The notes under the pieces were generated by a model that saw nothing but the letters and a program-made list of their open reading frames with translations, made no database searches and was not told the DNA's origin. Made by a program: the position numbers and the translations under genes. From an uncultured Spirochaetaceae bacterium (lineage in GTDB: Bacteria; Spirochaetota; Spirochaetia; Treponematales; UBA12059), in assembly GCA_938004315.1 (NCBI GenBank), contig CALKWG010000441.1, positions 1-10,702 on the forward strand: 10,702 nucleotides of DNA, written 5' to 3'. Below are positions 1 to 5,985 of the stretch, one piece after another (position 1 is the first letter of the stretch; the number at the start of each line of letters is the position of its first letter).

Positions 1-2
1 TC

Positions 3-644
3 CCCCCGCCGCCTGAGGAGGTGGAGCCATGCATGGACGCCCTCGAGCGCTATCTCCACTCCCCCGAGGCGATCGCCGCGCCGCTCCAGGCCGCCGCCTA
101 CGCCCATGTCCAGTTCGAGACTATCCATCCGTTCCTAGACGGGAACGGCAGGCTAGGGCGGCTCCTCATCGCCCTCATGCTGACCCAGGCCGGGCTTTTA
201 TCCGAGCCCATCCTGTACCTCTCCCTCTATTTCAAGTCGCGCCGCGACGAGTACTATCGCCTGCTCAATGGCGTGCGCGCGGACGACGGCTGGGAGCCTT
301 GGCTCGAGTTCTTCGCCACGGCGACGAGGGATAGCGCCCGCCAGGCCGTGGAGACGGCGCATCGGGTGAGCGGGCTCATCCAAGCTGACCGCGCCCGACT
401 TTCCGCCCTCGGCCGGGCCGGGCCTAAGGCCCTGGCCGTCTTCGAGTTATTCAGGACCCGCATCACGAGGACCATCGCCCAGGCCTGCGCGGGCACCGGA
501 TTGACTCCGAACACGGTGGCCGGAGCGATAGCCGAGCTGGAACGCCTGGATATCCTGCGCGAGCTCACGGGCAAGAAACGCGACCGGATCTACGTCTACG
601 CGCCCCTCCTTACCATAATGGAGGAGGGTACGGAGCCGTTATGA
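3..644 (+). CDS. Fic family protein, C-terminal part (5' end outside the window)
   Basis: Fic-domain proteins typically transfer AMP (or another phosphate-containing group) from a nucleotide to a hydroxyl side chain of a target protein. The reading frame is open from base 3, so the GTG at 21 and the first ATG are internal: the visible start reads PPPPEEVEPCMDAL, which matches the linker normally found just before the Fic motif. The catalytic motif HPFLDGNGRLGR is complete (bases 126-161), including the catalytic His and the phosphate-binding GNGR loop, so activity is plausible. No inhibitory helix is visible in the fragment. After an alpha-helical stretch, bases about 400-625 encode a winged-helix DNA-binding segment, ending in the family-typical EEGTEPL tail. 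About 214 codons are visible of an expected 350-380. It is followed by a 378-base spacer, so it is probably not part of the downstream operon. The family call is very secure; its target is unknown. Confidence 0.93.
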   Translation, partial: PPPPEEVEPCMDALERYLHSPEAIAAPLQAAAYAHVQFETIHPFLDGNGRLGRLLIALMLTQAGLLSEPILYLSLYFKSRRDEYYRLLNGVRADDGWEPWLEFFATATRDSARQAVETAHRVSGLIQADRARLSALGRAGPKALAVFELFRTRITRTIAQACAGTGLTPNTVAGAIAELERLDILRELTGKKRDRIYVYAPLLTIMEEGTEPL

Positions 645-665
645 GGCATCAAATGGAGTTTGGAA

Positions 666-713
666 ATGAACGAAACGCACGAGAAGAAGAAGCACGGAGA
701 CGCGGAGGCACGA
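666..713. repeat. Purine-rich degenerate short-repeat stretch
   Basis: The + strand here is almost only A, G and a few C, with loosely repeated units of the form CACGAG / CACGGAGACGCGGAGGCACGAG. Similar A/G-rich imperfect repeats are common in spacers of environmental bacterial genomes and are often read as spurious basic peptides. A 29-codon frame (ATG at 666 to TAA at 755) runs through it, but its composition is low-complexity and it has no strong ribosome-binding site, so it is not called as a gene. Confidence 0.3.
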
Positions 714-784
714 GGAGGAGTTTCCGGAAGGGTGGGTTCTATCTACTCTTGGTAAAGCGGCAAATTATTGGATTACTATAAAAG

Positions 785-997
785 TTGAACCCGAGAGTAT
801 TCCTGACAATACATCGGCCGCGGAATATTTCCTTATATAGGCCGCCCGGCACCGGAAAGACGTGGGGTACCGTACAGGCTGGGCTCGTTGAGTTCATCAT
901 CGACTGGCGGCTCATCGATTGTTCCTTCTTCCTGTGCACAGCTCTTAACGCATGGTATACTTTTCCTATTCCTATCGCTTCCGGTAGCATACGGTAA
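785..997 (+). pseudogene. Probable remnant of an McrB-like AAA ATPase (Walker A fragment)
   Basis: The frame encodes RNISLYRPPGTGKTWGTVQ at about bases 815-871. This closely resembles the Walker A region of McrB-type AAA proteins, in which a hydrophobic strand of the form NIILYGPPGTGKT is followed by a Thr-Val helix; the first Gly is replaced by Arg here. Only about 70 codons are open, the opening codon is a TTG with no ribosome-binding site, and after about base 905 the translation no longer resembles an ATPase in any of the three frames. I read it as a decayed fragment of a nucleotide-binding subunit, perhaps of a modification-dependent restriction system. A chance frame is possible, but the extended match around PPGTGKT makes that less likely. 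Confidence 0.42.
933..961 (+). promoter_or_regulatory. Candidate promoter for the DUF499-DUF3780 genes
   Basis: An extended -10 element, TGGTATACT (953-961), matches the TG-n-TATAAT pattern with one mismatch in the hexamer. A weak -35-like TGTGCA lies at 933-938, 17 bases upstream. Transcription would begin near 968, leaving a leader of about 55 bases before the ATG at 1023. The octamer GTATACTT at 955-962 recurs at the second candidate promoter (4721-4728). The -35 is poor, so the call rests on the -10 and its position. Confidence 0.4.
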
Positions 998-1022
998 ATA
1001 ATTTTAGATACGAGGTCCAGGA

Positions 1023-4000
1023 ATGTCGTTAAAAGCCCATTGTACGCCTCGAAAGTCCGTTTTTGACCGTTCCCGACGCGACGTGGTTCTCAACCTGTCG
1101 GACTTGCTCGAAGGGAAGCTCGACGAGACGGCCGCGGAGCGCTTCTTCGAGGAAAACTACATCACCGCCGGCATGAAGACCTTGTTCGACAAGAGCTTCG
1201 ACCGGCTCTTGGGGCGGCGTGACCAGGCTGCGACCTTCCTCTTGTCCCAGGCCATGGGCGGCGGTAAGACCCATTCGATGTTGGCCTTGGGCCTTTTAGC
1301 CCGCTACCCGCGGCTTAGGGACAGGGTAAGCAAAGATCTGGGAACCCAAGCCGTACGGGTGATCGGCTTTGACGGGCGGGAATCCGACTATCCCTACGGC
1401 ATCTGGGGCGCCTTGGCCGAGGGCTTAGGCAGAAGGGATCACTTCAAGGATCTCTACGCCCCGTTGCAAGCGCCGGGAGTCAGCTCTTGGATCGGGCTTC
1501 TCAAAGGCGAGCCGACCCTCATCCTCTTAGACGAGCTACCGCCCTACCTGAACGACGCCAAGGCGAAGGCGGTGGGGTCGTCCAATTTGGCGGAGGTAAG
1601 CGCCACGGCCCTGGCCAACCTGCTGGTGGCGGTGAATAAGGCGGAGCTTTCCAACGTGGTGGTGGTCATCTCCGACCTATCCGGTACGGCCTACCAGGCC
1701 GGGGGGCTTCTACTCAACGAGGCGGTGGACAACCTGGCCCAGGAGGCCAACCGGAGCGCGATCCGCATAGAACCGGTGGCCACGGTGGGCGACGAGGTCT
1801 ACCACATCCTGCGTACCCGCATTTTCGAGAAACTTCCCGACGCGGCGGTCCGGGACCGGGTAGCCGCGTCTTACGCCGAGGCGGTCAAGAAGGCCCGGCA
1901 GATGGACCTGACCGCGGAGACTCCCGAGAGCTTCGCCTCCCAGCTAAGGGATTCCTACCCCTTCCACTTCGCCCTGCGGGATCTGTACGGCCGCTTCAAG
2001 GCCAATCCGGGCTTCCAGCAGACCCGCGGCCTCCTCAGGCTCATGCGGACCATCGTGGCGGATCTGTGGGAGAGCGGCGCGGCGGATCGGAACGAGCTCA
2101 TCCACCCCTACGATATCGACCTAAACCAGGCCGACATATTCTCCGAGTTCGCCAGCATCAATCCGAGCCTGAACGAGGCGGTTCGGCTAGACATCGCCAA
2201 CGGCGGGGATTCCCACGCCGAGGGGTTGGACCGCAAGCTCGGGGGCAGCATGGCCCAAGACGCGGCCAAGCTGATCTATGTGTCTTCCCTCTCAAGCGCC
2301 CAGAATGCGGTGATAGGCCTTAGGGACAGCGAGACCATAGCCTGGCTATGCGCGCCCGGTCGGGATATAGCCCGGGTACGCACGGACATATTGGAGGCGC
2401 TGCCCAACCTGGCCTGGTACTTGCACCTGTCCACCGACGGCCGCCTATACTTTAAGAACGTACAGAACCTGGCCGCCAAGCTCCACGGCATGGTCAACTC
2501 CTACAACAGGGAGACCAAGCTTAAGCAGCTAAGCGGCTACCTGGCGGGTATCTTTAAGCCGAGCCTAGGGGACGTCTACCAGGACCTCAAGGTGCTGCCC
2601 GGTTGGGACGAGCTGAGCCCGACGGTTGATAAAACCATCCTGGTGGTTACCGAGCCCCATCCGGGCTCCCGGGCGGACGCGCCTTTGCACCCGGACTGGA
2701 TACGCTTCTACGAACAGCTGGAGCTGAAGAACCGTATCCTCTTCCTGACCGGCGACCGGGACACGATGGAAGAGGTGCTCAAGAACGCCGCCCTGTATAA
2801 GGCCATACAGGCCGTGCTCGGCGAGATGGATACCGACGGGGTGGGGGAGCGGGATCCGCAGCGCATCGACGCCCGGAACAGCGAGGCTAAGTTCAGCCTG
2901 GCCCTGCGCAGCGCGGTACAGCAGACCTTCTGCCAGGTGGTATACCCCAGCGAGGGCGGCCTGCGAGCCGAGCACATCAGGCTCAACTTCAGTAATAATA
3001 ATTTCGACGCCGAAGCCCAGATCCGGGATGCCCTGAAGGGCGTCCAGAAGTTCAGCGACGACGCCCGCCACGAACTGTGGGCCGAGAAGATCAAGTCCAA
3101 GCTCTTTGACGGACAGAACCCGGCGGTGTGGAACGAGATCCGCAAGCGGGCGGCGGTCAAGCCCAAGTGGCAATTCCACCATCCCCGGCTCTTTGAGGAC
3201 GTCAAAGCCTTCGCCCTCAGGATGGGGATCTGGAGGGAGGAGGGCGCGTCCATCCGGGTCGGCCCCTTCCCGGCGGAACCCACCGGCGTGGTGATCCGGG
3301 AGAAGAGCCGGAACGACGAGACCGGGAAGGTGGTGCTCGAGATAAAACCGGTCGGCGGCACGAAGGTCGTCTACGAGATAGGGGAGGTACGCCCGGGAGC
3401 GAGCGCCGAGCCTGTTCCCAGCTACGACGCCTTCGAGACGAGCGAGCTATCCCTGTCGTTCCTCTGCATCGACGAGGGCCCTAGCCAGGCTCCCGCGGGG
3501 GAGCACCGAACCTGGAAGAACCGCATTACCTTGAAAAGCCGCTTGTACCAACAAGGCGAGGCGCAGTTCTGCGAGCTGGTAGCCGCCCCTAAGGCGGACA
3601 TCGTCTATACCACCAACGGCTCCGACCCCCGCGCCAACGGCTCGAGCTACGACGGCCCCTTCCCCGTGCCTTCCGGCACCCGGCTCATCATGGCGGTGGC
3701 CAGGCGCAAAGGCGTGGAGAGCGAGCTGCTCCGACGGGAGGTGGACAAGGCCGCCCAGGGACCCGACCCCTCAAGGCCCCTGACCTGGAAGACCCATCGA
3801 CATTTCCAAAACCGTCCCAGCTCGGAAGCGTGGCAGCTTATCGAACGTATGGAGGGCTATAAGGCCGTAGCGGAGGGGGTAACGCTCTGCTACATGGACC
3901 CCGACGGCCGGGAAGAACTAAGCTATACCGCCGCGGAGAGCCTAGCCCGATCCGGAGCCGAACTCCGCTCTATTCTGGAGCGCTTAAGCTCGTTCTTCGA

Positions 4001-4118
4001 CGGCGGGAATCTGAGCCTCTCGGTGAACCTCCTGCGCTTCGAGCGGGGCCAGGATTTCCTGGACTGGGTGGGTAAAGACCGCATCGCCGTGGATCAGGAG
4101 CGGGAGATACGTCAGTGA
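1023..4118 (+). CDS. DUF499 P-loop ATPase of an anti-phage methylase/ATPase system
   Basis: This 1031-aa protein is a large DUF499-family ATPase of the kind found beside DUF1156 methylases in phage-defence loci, where it is thought to supply ATP-driven DNA or partner remodelling; its exact reaction is not established. The N-terminus has the family pattern (FFEENYITAGMKTLFDKSFDRL, residues 41-62) leading into a Walker A, QAMGGGKTH (76-84). Walker B is LILLDELPPYL (166-176), and a sensor-like strand, VVVVISDLSGT, follows. The middle is largely alpha-helical. A segment at about 845-897, centred on YTTNGSDP (862-869), looks like the small beta-sandwich domain found at the C-terminus of chitobiases. 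ATG 1023 is preceded by GAGG (1012-1015) and AGGA (1019-1022). The stop overlaps the next start by four bases, so the DUF3780 protein is probably made by coupled translation. Length is normal for the family and no frameshift is visible. Confidence 0.9.
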   Translation: MSLKAHCTPRKSVFDRSRRDVVLNLSDLLEGKLDETAAERFFEENYITAGMKTLFDKSFDRLLGRRDQAATFLLSQAMGGGKTHSMLALGLLARYPRLRDRVSKDLGTQAVRVIGFDGRESDYPYGIWGALAEGLGRRDHFKDLYAPLQAPGVSSWIGLLKGEPTLILLDELPPYLNDAKAKAVGSSNLAEVSATALANLLVAVNKAELSNVVVVISDLSGTAYQAGGLLLNEAVDNLAQEANRSAIRIEPVATVGDEVYHILRTRIFEKLPDAAVRDRVAASYAEAVKKARQMDLTAETPESFASQLRDSYPFHFALRDLYGRFKANPGFQQTRGLLRLMRTIVADLWESGAADRNELIHPYDIDLNQADIFSEFASINPSLNEAVRLDIANGGDSHAEGLDRKLGGSMAQDAAKLIYVSSLSSAQNAVIGLRDSETIAWLCAPGRDIARVRTDILEALPNLAWYLHLSTDGRLYFKNVQNLAAKLHGMVNSYNRETKLKQLSGYLAGIFKPSLGDVYQDLKVLPGWDELSPTVDKTILVVTEPHPGSRADAPLHPDWIRFYEQLELKNRILFLTGDRDTMEEVLKNAALYKAIQAVLGEMDTDGVGERDPQRIDARNSEAKFSLALRSAVQQTFCQVVYPSEGGLRAEHIRLNFSNNNFDAEAQIRDALKGVQKFSDDARHELWAEKIKSKLFDGQNPAVWNEIRKRAAVKPKWQFHHPRLFEDVKAFALRMGIWREEGASIRVGPFPAEPTGVVIREKSRNDETGKVVLEIKPVGGTKVVYEIGEVRPGASAEPVPSYDAFETSELSLSFLCIDEGPSQAPAGEHRTWKNRITLKSRLYQQGEAQFCELVAAPKADIVYTTNGSDPRANGSSYDGPFPVPSGTRLIMAVARRKGVESELLRREVDKAAQGPDPSRPLTWKTHRHFQNRPSSEAWQLIERMEGYKAVAEGVTLCYMDPDGREELSYTAAESLARSGAELRSILERLSSFFDGGNLSLSVNLLRFERGQDFLDWVGKDRIAVDQEREIRQ

Positions 4119-4690
4119 AGACCAAGACTCTAGGTTTCGGCTTCGATCCCGGGCGCACCGCCCACTACTTCTCCCTGCACCTGCCCCGGGGGGAGGGAGC
4201 GGTCAAGGTGATTGAACGCTTCGACTGGCAGGGCGAGCTCCCCCCTGAAGCGGAGCTACCCAACGAGTCTAAGGATCTCAAGGTGATCATAGCCTTGGAG
4301 CGCTTCCGGGACGTGGCCGACGAATGCCGTGCGGAGTTCAACCGGCGGCTGACCGCCCATGCCTACGCTACCGGCCGCTGGCCTACCCGGGGCCCGGTGG
4401 CTTTAGATCGCAGTTTCGGCCGGGAACTCGTGCTGCTCCTGTGGGCTATTGAAGATTGCGACGTCAACGAGATACCTAACGCCCTGCGGAATTGGCTGGG
4501 CCTCTCGCCGGAGGAGCGCTGGTGGCTCTACACCATGACCAACGCCGCCACCGGTCAGGCCCTTGCCGGTCGGGGCCGTGGTTGGCGCAAGGCGGTGCGC
4601 TTCGCCCTCTGCGAGAATCCTGTGACGGAAGGCATCATACGAAGGAGACCGGCCTTGACGGCCCCCAGTCTTTTTGATGACCTGGATTGA
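4115..4690 (+). CDS. DUF3780 protein, accessory subunit of the DUF499/DUF1156 defence system
   Basis: This 191-aa protein matches DUF3780, a family found almost only next to DUF499 and DUF1156 genes in anti-phage loci; its biochemical role is unknown. It has the family's characteristic blocks: an N-terminal LGFGFDPG, a central GRELVLLLWAIEDCD, LGLSPEERWWLYTMTNAATG, and RGWRKAVRFALCENP near the end. No membrane segment, signal peptide or obvious catalytic motif is visible. The GTG start at 4115 overlaps the DUF499 stop (GTGA, 4115-4118), with a purine-rich GGGAG about eight bases upstream, which points to translational coupling and a protein-protein partnership with the ATPase. It is followed by a 43-base AT-rich spacer, the first real break in the operon. 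Confidence 0.88.
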   Translation: MKTKTLGFGFDPGRTAHYFSLHLPRGEGAVKVIERFDWQGELPPEAELPNESKDLKVIIALERFRDVADECRAEFNRRLTAHAYATGRWPTRGPVALDRSFGRELVLLLWAIEDCDVNEIPNALRNWLGLSPEERWWLYTMTNAATGQALAGRGRGWRKAVRFALCENPVTEGIIRRRPALTAPSLFDDLD

Positions 4691-4698
4691 AGAATTAG

Positions 4699-4727
4699 CT
4701 TTTATTTCTGTAAGTTTCATGTATACT
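4699..4727 (+). promoter_or_regulatory. Candidate promoter for the DUF4143 ATPase gene, positioned for a leaderless start
   Basis: The 43-base gap before the ATPase gene is conspicuously AT-rich and contains TATACT at 4722-4727, a good -10 match. A T-rich CTTTTA at 4699-4704 lies 17 bases upstream as a weak -35. A start site about seven bases past the -10 falls on the ATG at 4734. The bases between the -10 and the ATG contain no Shine-Dalgarno sequence. The octamer GTATACTT (4721-4728) is shared with the candidate promoter before the DUF499 gene. Confidence 0.45.
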
Positions 4728-4733
4728 TGAAAA

Positions 4734-5942
4734 ATGATGCAAGAACCTTGGCTTCCTAGGCCTAAATATACTCGGCAACTGGCCCCCTTCGCTCATGGGG
4801 AGCTCATCAAGGTCCTGCTCGGTCAGCGTCGGGTGGGCAAGAGCGGACTGCTCCGCCTCTTGGAGGCGGACTGGCGGGCCGCCCATCCGAAGCTCCCGGT
4901 GCTCTTTATAGACAAGGAACGGGACGAATGGCGTCAGCTCCGCACCGGATCGGACTTGATCGAGGCGGCCCAAGCCGCAAAGCCGCCTACGGGGGCCCGC
5001 TCCCTCCTGGCGGTAGACGAGGTGCAGGAGATAGAGGACTTCGCCCCCGCCCTGCGCAGCCTGGCCGCTGAAGGTCGTTGGGACATCTATCTGACCGGCG
5101 GCAATGCCAGGCTCCTATCCGGGGAGTTGGCCACTCTCTTCGCCGGTCGGGCCATCACCTTCATCATCCACTCCCTATCCTACGCCGAGTTCCTGGACTT
5201 CAATCGCCTTGAGGATTCGGACGAGAGCCTGGAACAGTATCTGCGTTACGGCGGGCTACCCTACCTGGCCCGTCTGCCGGATTCCGACGCCGCCAGGCTG
5301 GGCTACCTCGAGGCCATCGTGGATACGGTGATCCTGCGGGACGTGATCGAACGCTTCGGGTTGCGCAACGCCCCCTTCCTACGCAATCTGGTTCATTTCT
5401 GCGCCGACTCCATCGGTAGCCTGGTCTCGGCCAAGCGCGTCGCGGACTACCTGAAGTCCCAGCGGCAGAAGGTGTCGCCTCAGATCGTCATAGAATACCT
5501 GGCCCACCTTGAGGCTGCCTTCCTGATCCACCGCTGCCAGCGCTACGACATCCAGGGGCGGCGGCTCTTCGAGATAGGGGAGAAGATCTATTTTGAGGAC
5601 CTGGGATTGCGAACCGCCCTGCGGGGCTGGCGCCAGGCCGACCTGGGCAAGGTGATGGAGAACGCGGTCTACCTGAAGCTGGTACAGGACGGCTGGAAGC
5701 CCGCGGTCGGGGTCCTGGGCGACCGGGAGATAGACTTCGTGGCCACCCGAGGAGACGCGACGGTCTACGTGCAGGTGGCCCTGAGCGTGGCCGGGGAACA
5801 GACCCGGGAGCGGGAGTTCGGTAACCTGCTGCGCATCAACGACAACCACCCTAAATACGTCGTCAGCCTGGACCCGGTCCGGGCCGACGAACGGGGCGTA
5901 CGGCACCTGGGCCTGCGGGAGTTCCTGCTGTGCGAGTTATGA
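4734..5942 (+). CDS. AAA family ATPase with C-terminal DUF4143 domain
   Basis: This 402-aa protein belongs to the widespread AAA_14 plus DUF4143 ATPase family, whose cellular role is unsettled. The P-loop is GQRRVGKS (residues 30-37), the form typical of this family. Walker B is LLAVDEVQEI (91-100), and the sensor region LTGGNARLLSGELATLFAGR follows, with Gly where Ser is usual in TGS. The C-terminal part has the DUF4143 pattern: VMENAVYLKL, then REIDFVA (331-337) and VYVQVA (344-349), which resembles a degenerate PD-(D/E)xK nuclease fold with Gln in place of Lys. Two adjacent ATGs (4734, 4737) could start it, and neither has a ribosome-binding site. It is set apart by 43-base gaps on both sides within an otherwise overlapping operon. 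That suggests an inserted accessory gene with its own expression. It is not a standard member of the DUF499/DUF1156 set as I know it. The family call is secure, the role is not. Confidence 0.88.
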   Translation: MMQEPWLPRPKYTRQLAPFAHGELIKVLLGQRRVGKSGLLRLLEADWRAAHPKLPVLFIDKERDEWRQLRTGSDLIEAAQAAKPPTGARSLLAVDEVQEIEDFAPALRSLAAEGRWDIYLTGGNARLLSGELATLFAGRAITFIIHSLSYAEFLDFNRLEDSDESLEQYLRYGGLPYLARLPDSDAARLGYLEAIVDTVILRDVIERFGLRNAPFLRNLVHFCADSIGSLVSAKRVADYLKSQRQKVSPQIVIEYLAHLEAAFLIHRCQRYDIQGRRLFEIGEKIYFEDLGLRTALRGWRQADLGKVMENAVYLKLVQDGWKPAVGVLGDREIDFVATRGDATVYVQVALSVAGEQTREREFGNLLRINDNHPKYVVSLDPVRADERGVRHLGLREFLLCEL

Positions 5943-5971
5943 TGCCTAGCCCGACGATTACACCTGCGTTC

Positions 5972-5978
5972 AAGGAGG
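5972..5978 (+). promoter_or_regulatory. Strong Shine-Dalgarno site for the DUF1156 methyltransferase
   Basis: AAGGAGG lies seven bases before the ATG at 5986 and fixes that start. It is the best ribosome-binding site in the window. It contrasts with the preceding ATPase gene, which has none, so the two genes are likely translated by different initiation modes. Confidence 0.8.
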
Positions 5979-5985
5979 ACTGACC

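Larger units (their letters stand above)
645..1022. other. Low-GC spacer between the Fic gene and the defence operon
   Basis: No intact gene is supported in these 378 bases. GC is about 47% by hand count over 721-1020, well below the neighbouring genes. The left part (about 660-715) is a purine-rich, repetitive stretch; the middle (about 785-905) looks like a gene remnant with a Walker A motif; the right part carries a candidate promoter for the DUF499 gene. No convincing hairpin with a U-run was found after the Fic stop codon. The mix of decayed coding sequence and low GC is typical of a boundary where DNA has been gained and lost. Confidence 0.6.

Noticed and set aside
666..755. Possible 29-codon small gene after the Fic gene
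   Set aside because: Low-complexity purine-rich sequence, no strong ribosome-binding site and no recognisable features; better explained as a repetitive spacer.
792..802. CGAGAGTATTC shared between the spacer and the AT-rich methylase patch (7445-7455)
   Set aside because: An 11-base match is expected by chance several times in a window this size and the flanks do not match.
739..990. Reverse-strand 83-codon frame in the spacer
   Set aside because: No recognisable domain and no ribosome-binding site; it overlaps the better-supported + strand remnant with the P-loop.
2565..3361. Long reverse-strand open frames of over 200 codons opposite the DUF499 gene, and similar ones opposite 5379-5906, 7819-8469 and 8760-9497
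   Set aside because: They mirror real + strand genes in GC-rich DNA, lack family motifs and ribosome-binding sites, and their compositions are those of antisense translations.
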